From NCBI GenBank assembly GCA_948665105.1, contig CAPNGW010000062.1:1-10233 (forward strand): a stretch of DNA of 10,233 nt, in the 5' to 3' direction. The translations under genes and the position numbers were made by a program. Below are positions 1-6,142 of the stretch, piece by piece. The notes below the pieces were generated by a model. That model was not told the origin of the DNA and made no database searches. It saw nothing but the letters and a program-made list of their open reading frames with translations. The DNA comes from an uncultured Lachnospiraceae bacterium. GTDB lineage: Bacteria; Bacillota; Clostridia; Lachnospirales; Lachnospiraceae. Positions within the stretch are counted from its first letter, which is position 1. Every line of letters starts with the position of its first letter.

Positions 1-282
1 GCCGGTGGTATTAAGCAGCATCACGCCGCCCCGGGCGAAGCTCTCTGCGCTGGCGGTGGCAAAATAAGCCGGCAATTCCAAAATAAGGTGGGCTCCCTGT
101 AATAAACTCATCTCTGCCCGGGCATACTTATTCAAAAGAGCAGGGGTACCCCGCTGCATAAAATCACCGCTCATGGCGATGATGATATAGTCCGGGCGGT
201 ATGTTTTTTGCAATTTTTCCAGCTGATACCGGTGTCCTCTGTGGAAAGGATTGTACTCGGCAATGATACCACAAACCTTCAA
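1..282 (-). CDS. tmcAL: tRNA(Met) cytidine acetate ligase, N-terminal part (runs off window)
   Basis: The visible 94 residues begin KVCGIIAEYNPFHRGH after the start and continue with IIIAMSGDFMQRGTPALLNKYARAEM (quoted as separate motifs: AEYNPFHRGH at residues 8-17, then SGDFMQRG, then NKYARAEM). This is the signature of the nucleotidyltransferase-fold TmcAL (formerly DUF795/YlbM) family; the HxGH motif in NPFHRGH binds ATP. The family acetylates the wobble cytidine of elongator tRNA-Met using acetate and ATP in the cytoplasm. The start is a TTG codon (CAA on the plus strand at 280-282), chosen because an AAAGGAGAA Shine-Dalgarno site (288-296) lies 7 nt upstream and no in-frame ATG precedes the conserved start of the domain. 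The full protein is normally about 400 residues, so roughly three quarters lies outside the window. It is transcribed divergently from ackA. The family is clear; only the N-terminus is seen. Confidence 0.93.
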   Translation of the reverse strand, partial: MKVCGIIAEYNPFHRGHRYQLEKLQKTYRPDYIIIAMSGDFMQRGTPALLNKYARAEMSLLQGAHLILELPAYFATASAESFARGGVMLLNTTG

Positions 283-356
283 TGGGATTCTCCTTTGGCT
301 GTCACATCCCTTGTCCAGCAGGACTTGACATGTAACTATGATAAAAGTTTCACAAA

Positions 357-381
357 TATACTTCTCTGTGGAAGAAGTATA
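357..381. repeat. 9-bp perfect inverted repeat over the tmcAL -10 box
   Basis: TATACTTCT (357-365) is perfectly complementary to AGAAGTATA (373-381), with a 7-nt centre. It sits in the tmcAL-ackA divergent region and overlaps the minus-strand -10 and start point. A second, shorter inverted repeat lies directly beside it: CCATTTT (382-388) with AAAATGG (395-401), which fills most of the tmcAL promoter spacer. The first could be an operator or an RNA stem at the 5' end of the tmcAL leader; the sequence does not decide between these. The bases are certain, the function is not. Confidence 0.5.
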
Positions 382-404
382 CCATTTTCAGAGAAAAATG
401 GCAA
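376..404 (-). promoter_or_regulatory. Probable sigma-A promoter of tmcAL
   Basis: On the minus strand, TTGCCA (399-404) and TATACT (376-381) are separated by exactly 17 nt. Each matches consensus at 5 of 6 positions. Transcription would start near 369-370, giving a leader of about 87 nt before the TTG start of tmcAL. The -10 box forms one arm of the inverted repeat at 357-381, so a protein bound there would cover the -10 and the start point. This is a sequence match only; no transcript data were available. Confidence 0.65.
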
Positions 405-432
405 AGAATTTTATTTTATGCCGGAATGAGGC

Positions 433-461
433 TTGTTTCGTGGAAAATATTGGTTTATAAT
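433..461 (+). promoter_or_regulatory. Probable sigma-A promoter of ackA
   Basis: TTGTTT (433-438) and a full-consensus TATAAT (456-461) are separated by 17 nt. The -35 matches only 3 of 6 positions, but the spacing and the -10 are ideal. Transcription would begin near 468, leaving a leader of about 64 nt ahead of the ackA ATG. A TTGACA at 325-330 further upstream has no -10 at a usable distance and is not preferred. Confidence 0.6.
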
Positions 462-531
462 AAGAATACCTGAGGAGCATTTTGCAGTATCCGACGGGGG
501 TACGATAGAAAAAAGAAAGAAGGAAAGAAAG

Positions 532-1728
532 ATGAATGTATTAGTAATTAACTGTGGGAGTTCTTCATTGAAATTTCAGCTCATCAACTCTGAGACGGAG
601 GATGTGCTGGCAAAGGGGCTTTGTGAGAGAATCGGCATTGAGGGAAGTCAGCTGGTTTATCAGCCTGCAGACGGGGAGAAGGAGAAGACACAAGCTCCCA
701 TGCCTACCCATACCCAGGCTATCCAGCTGGTGATTGACGCTTTGGTGAATGACAAGACCGGCGTCATTAAGAGCTTAAGTGAGATTGGCGCTGTTGGACA
801 TCGCCTGGTACATGGCGGCGAGGAGTTTGCCAATCCCACCGTAATTACCGAGGAAGTAATTGCGGCAGTAGAACGCTGCAACGATTTGGCTCCCCTTCAT
901 AATCCCGCCAACTTAATCGGCGTGCGGGCCTGTCAGGAGCTGATGCCGGGGGTGCCAATGGTAGGGGTATTTGACACAGCCTTTCATCAGACCATGCCCG
1001 AGAAAGCGTTTTTATATGGTATTCCCTATGAATATTATGAGAAATATAAGGTGCGCCGTTACGGCTTCCACGGAACCTCCCATATGTATGTGAGCAGGCG
1101 GGTGGCAGAACTGGAAGGAAGGCCCTATGAGGAGCTTAAAACCATCGTCTGCCATCTGGGCAACGGTTCCTCTGTATGCGCGGTGAAGAACGGCAAATCC
1201 GTGGATACCTCCATGGGACTGACGCCTTTGGAAGGCTTGATTATGGGAACACGTTCCGGTGATGTGGACCCGGGTGCCATGGAGTTCGTGGCCAAGAAGG
1301 AGAATCTTGACCTTAACGGTGTCATGAATGTGTTGAACAAAAAGTCCGGTGTTCTGGGCCTTTCCGGTATCTCCAGCGATTTCCGTGACCTGGAGGATGC
1401 AGCGGAGAAGAATGACCCGGCAGGATTGCGGGCTCTGGAAGCTTTCAACTACCGTGTGGCAAAATACATTGGCGCTTACGCCGCGGCCATGAATGGCGTG
1501 GATGTGATTTGCTTCACTGCCGGCGTTGGCGAGAACGGAATCGATACCCGGGAAGCGATTTGCTCCTATTTGGGATATTTGGGCGTTGAGATTGACAAGG
1601 AAGCCAACAACGTGCGGGGCAAGGAACAGGTGATTTCCTCTCCCGGCTCCAAGGTTAAGGTATACTGTCTGCCCACCAACGAGGAATTGGCCATCGCCCG
1701 TGCCACCGTGGAGCTGGTGACCAAATAA
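532..1728 (+). CDS. ackA: Acetate kinase
   Basis: This 398-residue protein has the usual length for AckA, which interconverts acetyl phosphate + ADP and acetate + ATP in the cytoplasm. Family residues fall at the numbering known from the Methanosarcina enzyme: N7 in NCGSSSLKF, R91 in HRLVHGG, D148 in FDTAFH, H180 in RYGFHGTSH, R241 in GTRSGDVDPG and E384 in PTNEE. The frame is open upstream to about 433, but MNVLVINCGSSS is the conserved N-terminus. ATG 532 is preceded by a purine-rich AAGGAAAG stretch, so the longer version is rejected. The gene has its own upstream promoter. No terminator separates it from the DUF177-rpmF pair, so read-through is likely. Its usual partner pta is not adjacent but lies about 7.8 kb downstream. 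Identification is secure. Confidence 0.98.
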   Translation: MNVLVINCGSSSLKFQLINSETEDVLAKGLCERIGIEGSQLVYQPADGEKEKTQAPMPTHTQAIQLVIDALVNDKTGVIKSLSEIGAVGHRLVHGGEEFANPTVITEEVIAAVERCNDLAPLHNPANLIGVRACQELMPGVPMVGVFDTAFHQTMPEKAFLYGIPYEYYEKYKVRRYGFHGTSHMYVSRRVAELEGRPYEELKTIVCHLGNGSSVCAVKNGKSVDTSMGLTPLEGLIMGTRSGDVDPGAMEFVAKKENLDLNGVMNVLNKKSGVLGLSGISSDFRDLEDAAEKNDPAGLRALEAFNYRVAKYIGAYAAAMNGVDVICFTAGVGENGIDTREAICSYLGYLGVEIDKEANNVRGKEQVISSPGSKVKVYCLPTNEELAIARATVELVTK

Positions 1729-1741
1729 TTGAATTTTTGGA

Positions 1742-1770
1742 TTGACAAATACAGGCAGAGTATGTATAAT
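1742..1770 (+). promoter_or_regulatory. Full-consensus sigma-A promoter of the DUF177-rpmF pair
   Basis: TTGACA (1742-1747) and TATAAT (1765-1770) both match consensus at 6 of 6 positions and are 17 nt apart. The -35 starts only 13 nt after the ackA stop codon. Transcription would start near 1777, about 20 nt before the DUF177 ATG, so the leader is very short. Such strength fits constitutive high expression of a ribosomal protein gene on top of read-through from ackA. Confidence 0.85.
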
Positions 1771-1796
1771 GGATAAAGTGTGAACAGGAGACTGCT

Positions 1797-2324
1797 ATGA
1801 TTATAGATATATCAGAGATTATTTCCAGTGAGAATAAGGAAATGTCGCGGGAGGCAGCGATTGAGTTTACCGTTTTTGACGCTGGATTGGGAGCCTTTGA
1901 AGTGCTCCATGCATCTCCGTTTACTCTGTCTGTCGCCAACGTGGGTTCCAAGTGGCTGAGTATTGTCGGCGAGACAGAAGTTACCATTGCTCTCACCTGT
2001 GACCGTTGTCTTAATCAGGTGCCAACGGATTTTTCCATTGAGATATCCAAGGAGATTAATCTGGAGAAATTCCTGGCCGGGGACAGCGAGGAGCTGGAGG
2101 AGGCAAGCTACATCATAGGTACAGGCCTGGACGTAGATAAACTTATTTTTGGAGAAATATTGGTGAGCTGGCCAATGAAGGTTTTGTGCAGGGAGGATTG
2201 CAAAGGCATCTGTAAAAGGTGTGGGACCAATCTGAACCTGGCATCATGCCAATGCCAGAAGACAGAACCAGATCCAAGAATGGCAGCAATCCAGGATATA
2301 TTTAACCAATTTAAGGAGGTGTGA
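1797..2324 (+). CDS. DUF177 / YceD-family protein (rRNA accumulation protein homologue)
   Basis: A 175-residue soluble protein with the two landmarks of the DUF177 (YceD/YlbN) family: LTCDRCL with the C68-x2-C71 pair, and a C-terminal block around residues 131-153 (C131, C135, C139, C142 in CREDCKGICKRCGTNLN, then C151 and C153). A DPRMAAIQDI tail follows, as in many homologues. The cysteines suggest zinc binding, though this is inferred. E. coli YceD has been linked to 23S rRNA accumulation and is characteristically encoded just upstream of rpmF, exactly as here; the biochemical role remains poorly defined. ATG 1797 follows an AGGAG site (1786-1790) at 6 nt. The stop lies 2 nt before the rpmF start, which implies translational coupling. 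Confidence 0.92.
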   Translation: MIIDISEIISSENKEMSREAAIEFTVFDAGLGAFEVLHASPFTLSVANVGSKWLSIVGETEVTIALTCDRCLNQVPTDFSIEISKEINLEKFLAGDSEELEEASYIIGTGLDVDKLIFGEILVSWPMKVLCREDCKGICKRCGTNLNLASCQCQKTEPDPRMAAIQDIFNQFKEV

Positions 2325-2326
2325 CC

Positions 2327-2506
2327 ATGTCTATTTGTCCCAAGAATAAATCTTCCAAAGGAAGAAGAGATAAAAGAAGAGCAAACTGGAAAATGACTGC
2401 TCCCAGCTTGGTGAAGTGCAGCAAGTGCGGAGAGTTGATGATGCCTCACAGAGTATGCAAGGCATGCGGCTCTTACAACAAAAAAGAGATTATCCCTCAG
2501 GACTAA
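2327..2506 (+). CDS. rpmF: 50S ribosomal protein L32
   Basis: A 59-residue basic protein starting MSICPKNKSSKGRRDKRRAN, with two CxxC pairs (C31/C34 in CSKC and C44/C47 in CKAC). This is the zinc-binding form of bacterial L32, a component of the large ribosomal subunit. ATG 2327 is preferred over the in-frame GTG at 2321 because AAGGAGGT (2313-2320) is correctly spaced for the ATG, and homologues start with M-(S/A)-x-P-K. It is co-transcribed with the DUF177 gene and followed by a strong hairpin terminator. In many Firmicutes plsX comes next; here the block ends at rpmF. Confidence 0.97.
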   Translation: MSICPKNKSSKGRRDKRRANWKMTAPSLVKCSKCGELMMPHRVCKACGSYNKKEIIPQD

Positions 2507-2541
2507 TTGAGTGTGAAGTGAGTGGATTAGAGTATGACCTG

Positions 2542-2571
2542 GAGCACCTTCCTTATGGAGGGTGCTCTTTT
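2542..2571 (+). terminator. Rho-independent terminator after rpmF
   Basis: GAGCACCTTCC (2542-2552) pairs with GGAGGGTGCTC (2557-2567) in an 11-bp stem with one G-U pair and a TTAT tetraloop, followed by TTTTATAT. Position and strength fit the end of the ackA-DUF177-rpmF unit and isolate it from the glycyl radical enzyme operon. Confidence 0.9.
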
Positions 2572-2575
2572 ATAT

Positions 2576-2806
2576 CTTAAATTAGATATTGTTGTGTTTT
2601 AGCGGTGTAGCGGTTGGCTGTGCCGTTTTTTATATCATGGAGGACCCGGGGGAGCTCCATGGAAGAGAGTGCATATAAATGTGTAAAAAAATTCGGTGTA
2701 CAGAATTGTATGCGCAAATCAAAAATATATTATATGATTTTAATATACAGGCAAATATTTGGCAGTGCAATGGAGCTGATAAGATTTTTGCAAAGGCAGT
2801 GGTGTT
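2576..2806. other. Gene-free AT-rich region upstream of the glycyl radical enzyme operon
   Basis: No convincing gene is seen here. A 74-codon open frame (2614-2838) overlaps the start of the activase gene, has no recognisable domain, and lacks a good ribosome binding site. The region contains a 7-bp inverted repeat, CATGGAG (2636-2642) with CTCCATG (2655-2661), separated by a 12-nt GC-rich centre, and a run of TATAT-rich sequence (2725-2746). The control signals of the downstream operon should lie here. Confidence 0.5.
2706..2733 (+). promoter_or_regulatory. Weak candidate promoter of the glycyl radical enzyme operon
   Basis: TTGTAT (2706-2711) and TATTAT (2728-2733) are 16 nt apart. The -10 matches 5 of 6 positions but the -35 only 3 of 6. 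Several other TATA-like hexamers overlap in the same AT-rich stretch, so the exact start cannot be set. A weak -35 would fit a regulated promoter needing an activator, but that is inference. Confidence 0.3.
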
Positions 2807-3709
2807 ATGGTAATGAAAATATTTCAAAAAGGCTTTAATTATTCCCAGGATGGCCAGGGGAACCGGCTGGTGTACCATCTGCAGGGCTGTAACATGCACT
2901 GTCCCTGGTGCGCAAATCCGGAAGGGATGAATCCCGGAGGCGTTCTGGTGACGGAGAAGGAATGGCTGGTGGAGGAATTATGCCCCCGGGGTGCGGTAAA
3001 GGAAGGGCAGCTGGATCGGGAAATTTGCCGACGCTGTGCCACAAGAGATTGTCTCACTCCCAAATACAGAGGGAAAGGGATTCGACTTTCCTGTGAGGAT
3101 AGGACCATAGAGGAGCTTTTTGAGGAAATCGTAAGAAGCAGCCCCATGTTTTATGACGGGGGAGGTGTTACCTTCACCGGAGGAGAGGCGGTTTTGCAGT
3201 TTGAGCCGTTAAAGGAGCTTTTGATGCGATTACAGAAGGCGGGCATTCACACAGCAGTGGAGACCAACGGTTCCTCCCCGCGGCTTTTGGAACTTTTTCC
3301 CTTTATCGATCAGCTGATTATGGACTGCAAGCACTGGGATGCCTCAAGGCACCTTGCATATACGAAGGTGCCCATGGATGTCGTTGTGGGGAACCTGAAA
3401 GCGGCAGTTCATAAACGGGGGCAGGTGGATATTCGGATTCCCCTGATTGGCGGAGTCAATGACAGTGAAGAGGACATGCAGGGGTTTGTGGCGCTGTTTC
3501 GGGAGCTTATAGGGGTGTCGCATGGCAGGGAAAAGGAATTAAGCCGGGTCACCTTCGAGATATTAAGGTATCATGAATATGGCAGGCATAAGTGGAAGGA
3601 CTGTGGCTGGGAATACCAGATGACAGATAAAGCCCATGTTACCACGGAGCAGATTTGCCGTTTCAGGGAAATGCTCATGGCCGGCGGGCTAAATTACAAA
3701 CATAGTTAA
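2807..3709 (+). CDS. Glycyl radical enzyme activating enzyme (radical SAM)
   Basis: A 300-residue radical SAM activase. The SAM-cluster motif CNMHCPWC (C28, C32, C35) follows the family N-terminus FQKGFNYSQDGQGNRLVYHLQG; TFTGGEAVLQ (about residues 122-131) is the SAM-binding GGE motif, and ETNGSS and DCKHWD are further family landmarks. It should install the glycyl radical on the GRE encoded next, under anaerobic conditions. Between the motifs lies a short insert with C59, C74, C77, C82 and C96. That is enough for at most one extra [4Fe-4S] cluster, whereas many GRE activases carry two ferredoxin-like CxxCxxCxxxC sets. ATG 2807 is chosen because AAAGG (2792-2796) is 10 nt upstream; ATG 2813 is two codons in and worse placed. 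The gap to the GRE gene is 32 nt with no terminator. Confidence 0.95.
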   Translation: MVMKIFQKGFNYSQDGQGNRLVYHLQGCNMHCPWCANPEGMNPGGVLVTEKEWLVEELCPRGAVKEGQLDREICRRCATRDCLTPKYRGKGIRLSCEDRTIEELFEEIVRSSPMFYDGGGVTFTGGEAVLQFEPLKELLMRLQKAGIHTAVETNGSSPRLLELFPFIDQLIMDCKHWDASRHLAYTKVPMDVVVGNLKAAVHKRGQVDIRIPLIGGVNDSEEDMQGFVALFRELIGVSHGREKELSRVTFEILRYHEYGRHKWKDCGWEYQMTDKAHVTTEQICRFREMLMAGGLNYKHS

Positions 3710-3741
3710 GGATTAGACTACTAAGATACGGAGGTTACCAC

Positions 3742-6123
3742 ATGGAAAACAGAAGCAAGTTTAATGCGGAGAAAGTAACGGAGCTGGCCAAATTGCGCTT
3801 TGAGGAGGAGCGAAGTCTGAATCATCTGGAGGGCTGGTTCCTGGCAAAGGAAATCCAGCGTGAATGCGAGGAAAGGTTCAAGGGAGAGAAGGACTGCATT
3901 CGTATCGCAAAGACTCAGGTGGAGGTAATGAAACGGATTCCCCTTGCCATTGGGGACTACCATGTGTTTGCGGGGACCCAGGACGATTCCTTTGCCCGCT
4001 CTTATGCACTGATTAACCCGGCATTTACCGTGGATTCCTTCTGCGGATACTGTGACCCGGTGGCTGTCTTTGGCGATATTGACCCGGTGGGGGATATTAC
4101 CCGGGAAAGGATTGATGATTTAAAGGAATACAATAGGCATTCTGAATTTGCGGAGGCGCTGAGAGCGGCTTACGATATTGCCGGGGACAGCACCAGCGAA
4201 GCGATTTTCTTCATCGAGCAGGTTACCGGCCATCTGATTCCCGATGTGCGTCCCATGCTGAAAAAAGGCACCATGGGGCTTCGCAGGGAGATGGAAGAAA
4301 AACAGTCTGCATGTACAGATGACAGAAGAGATTATTATGAAGCAATGAAAATTTCCCTGGATGCCCTGGAAGTGCTGGCTGAAAGGTATGCATCCCTTGC
4401 GGAGGAGAAAGAAAGGACGGCAGATACACAGGACAAAGAGCGTTTCCGCTTTATGAAAGAAACGCTTAAAAGGGTGCCGAAAAAGGGTGCCGAAAATCTC
4501 TTTGAAGCCATTCAGTCCTTCATTCTGATCTGGCAGACCATGTGTCTGGAGCAGACACCAAACCCCTTTGCTTTCTCTGTGGGAAATGCGGACCGTATCT
4601 TTGAACCGTACCGTGCCATGACAGATATGGGAAGAGATGAGACGGCAGCCCTGTTCAAGCATCTGCTGGTATTCTTCAATGTGGCCGACCGCAGCTGGGC
4701 AATTTCCCAGAATTTAATAGTAAGCGGGAAATCCAGCCAGGGGAAGGATTTGACCAACCTCTCCTCCTATGCGCTTTTAGACGCCTATTACGATATGAAT
4801 CTGCCCCAGCCCATTCTGTCGGTAAAATTACACAAGGACACGCCGGATGAATTGTATGAGAGCCTTGGACGTTTCTTCTTCACTCCGGGCTGTCTGACTC
4901 CGTCACTGTTCAATGATGACAGCCTGTTCCCGATTCTTGAAGCCCATGGAGTGGAAAAGGAGGATTTGGAGGATTATTCCGTGGCCGGATGTCAGGAGCC
5001 TCTTATTATGGGAAAAGACAATGGAAACACAACCAACAGCTGGCTGAATCTGGCGAAGATTTTGGAGTTGTCCATAAATGGCGGCGTATCCACCATTACC
5101 GGTAAGAGGCTGGGAAGGACAGACGAAGAAAACGGATGTAAAAATAAGACAGAGGTGCTTTCCCATATACGTGAAATCTTTTATAAGAATGCAGAGCTCT
5201 ATGTGGATAAGATGGTGGCATCTGCCAACGCTGCATCCCGGGCCATTGGCCTTCTTAAGGTTCCCTTCCTGTCTGTCCTGATGGGGGGAGTGGAATCCGG
5301 CATTGATACCCGTGATACCGAAAGGCAGGGAACAAAATACAACGGAAGCGGCTGCCTGATTCATGGTCTGTCCGTTGTGGCCGATTCCTTTATCGCCATT
5401 GACACCCTGTTGAAGGAAAGACCGGAGGACGCAGAGCGTCTGGTGGAGGCACTTGGGAGCAATTTTGAGCAGGATCCGGAAATACAGCAATATCTGTTGA
5501 ACTGTAAGAAATACGGGAACAATATCCCGGAGATTGACAGAGAGACTGCAGAGGTGGCCAGCCGCATCAGTGATATGGTTTCCTCCAGGGAAAATTATCT
5601 GGGCAATCCATTCCGGGTGGACTTTTCAACGCCCTCCACCCACCTGTTGTACGGTTACTGGGTGGGCGCTACCCCGGACGGAAGAAAATCCAGGGAAATG
5701 CTGGGTTATGGGGTGGACCCGCTGTATGGAGATGCAAATTCGGGTCTTGGCTTCCGTGTCCTCTCCGGTATGGGGCTGCCCTATGAGAAGATGAACGGCG
5801 GCTATGCCTCCCACTTTGGAATCAATCCCGGTTATTTCAAAGCCCCCTCCATGGAAGGAAAAGGTCTGGAGTTCCGTGACAGGATTATTGCTCCTCTTTT
5901 TTACAATCCGGCAAATAAAGGAATCCAGCCCTTCTACCTCTATGTGAACGTGACAACTCCAAACATGCTGCGTAAGGTATTGGCGGAGCCCAAAAAGTAT
6001 GCACCCAGCGGCGTGTATATTATGCGTATCCATGGAACATTCGTAAATTTCCTGGATTTGTCTCCGGCAATTCAGGAAGATATCATTGCAAGATTGGACT
6101 TACAGTCCACCAGTATGGGATGA
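3742..6123 (+). CDS. Glycyl radical enzyme of unknown substrate (eliminase-type, not pyruvate formate-lyase)
   Basis: A 793-residue protein with the full PFL-like fold: N-terminal helices, the VPKKGAENLFEAIQS segment (about 245-259), the thiyl loop VAGCQEPL with C417 and E419, the GATPDGRKS loop (642-650), and the C-terminal glycyl domain with G765 in MRIHGTFVNFLDLSP. A single Cys followed by x-Glu matches the dehydratase/lyase GREs (diol dehydratases, choline lyase), not the Cys-Cys of pyruvate formate-lyase. Two features differ from families I recall: Gln instead of the commoner small or aliphatic residue after Cys, and His-Gly-Thr instead of (Ser/Ala/Cys)-Gly-Tyr at the radical site. GGAGG (3730-3734) sits 7 nt before the ATG. 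No microcompartment targeting sequence or shell genes are seen. The following kinase and isomerase-like genes suggest a sugar- or polyol-derived, perhaps phosphorylated, substrate. The superfamily is certain; the reaction is unknown. Confidence 0.95.
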   Translation: MENRSKFNAEKVTELAKLRFEEERSLNHLEGWFLAKEIQRECEERFKGEKDCIRIAKTQVEVMKRIPLAIGDYHVFAGTQDDSFARSYALINPAFTVDSFCGYCDPVAVFGDIDPVGDITRERIDDLKEYNRHSEFAEALRAAYDIAGDSTSEAIFFIEQVTGHLIPDVRPMLKKGTMGLRREMEEKQSACTDDRRDYYEAMKISLDALEVLAERYASLAEEKERTADTQDKERFRFMKETLKRVPKKGAENLFEAIQSFILIWQTMCLEQTPNPFAFSVGNADRIFEPYRAMTDMGRDETAALFKHLLVFFNVADRSWAISQNLIVSGKSSQGKDLTNLSSYALLDAYYDMNLPQPILSVKLHKDTPDELYESLGRFFFTPGCLTPSLFNDDSLFPILEAHGVEKEDLEDYSVAGCQEPLIMGKDNGNTTNSWLNLAKILELSINGGVSTITGKRLGRTDEENGCKNKTEVLSHIREIFYKNAELYVDKMVASANAASRAIGLLKVPFLSVLMGGVESGIDTRDTERQGTKYNGSGCLIHGLSVVADSFIAIDTLLKERPEDAERLVEALGSNFEQDPEIQQYLLNCKKYGNNIPEIDRETAEVASRISDMVSSRENYLGNPFRVDFSTPSTHLLYGYWVGATPDGRKSREMLGYGVDPLYGDANSGLGFRVLSGMGLPYEKMNGGYASHFGINPGYFKAPSMEGKGLEFRDRIIAPLFYNPANKGIQPFYLYVNVTTPNMLRKVLAEPKKYAPSGVYIMRIHGTFVNFLDLSPAIQEDIIARLDLQSTSMG

Positions 6124-6142
6124 TGATAAGGAGGGGAATGCT

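Noticed and set aside
325..342. TTGACA followed by TATGAT as a plus-strand promoter
   Set aside because: The two boxes are only 6 nt apart, and no -10 lies 16-18 nt from the TTGACA.
208..429. Plus-strand open frame of 73 codons at the tmcAL start and intergenic region
   Set aside because: It overlaps the well-supported tmcAL start in antisense, covers both the tmcAL leader and promoter, and has no recognisable domain.
2603..2635. Possible hairpin plus T-run (CGG...CCG then TTTTTT) as a second terminator or small RNA end
   Set aside because: The best stem is about 4 bp including a G-U pair, too weak to call, and a strong terminator already lies just upstream.
2614..2838. Plus-strand open frame of 74 codons ahead of the activase
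   Set aside because: No good ribosome binding site, no family resemblance, biased composition, and it overlaps the activase start.
4120..5490. Long minus-strand open frames (4120-4662 and 4903-5490) inside the glycyl radical enzyme gene
   Set aside because: Their proteins are Cys/His/Phe-rich, without domains, and mirror the codon pattern of the GRE on the opposite strand; they lack promoters or binding sites.
3742..6123. Annotation as pyruvate formate-lyase
   Set aside because: The active loop has a single Cys in GCQEP followed by Glu, not the adjacent Cys-Cys pair needed for pyruvate formate-lyase chemistry.
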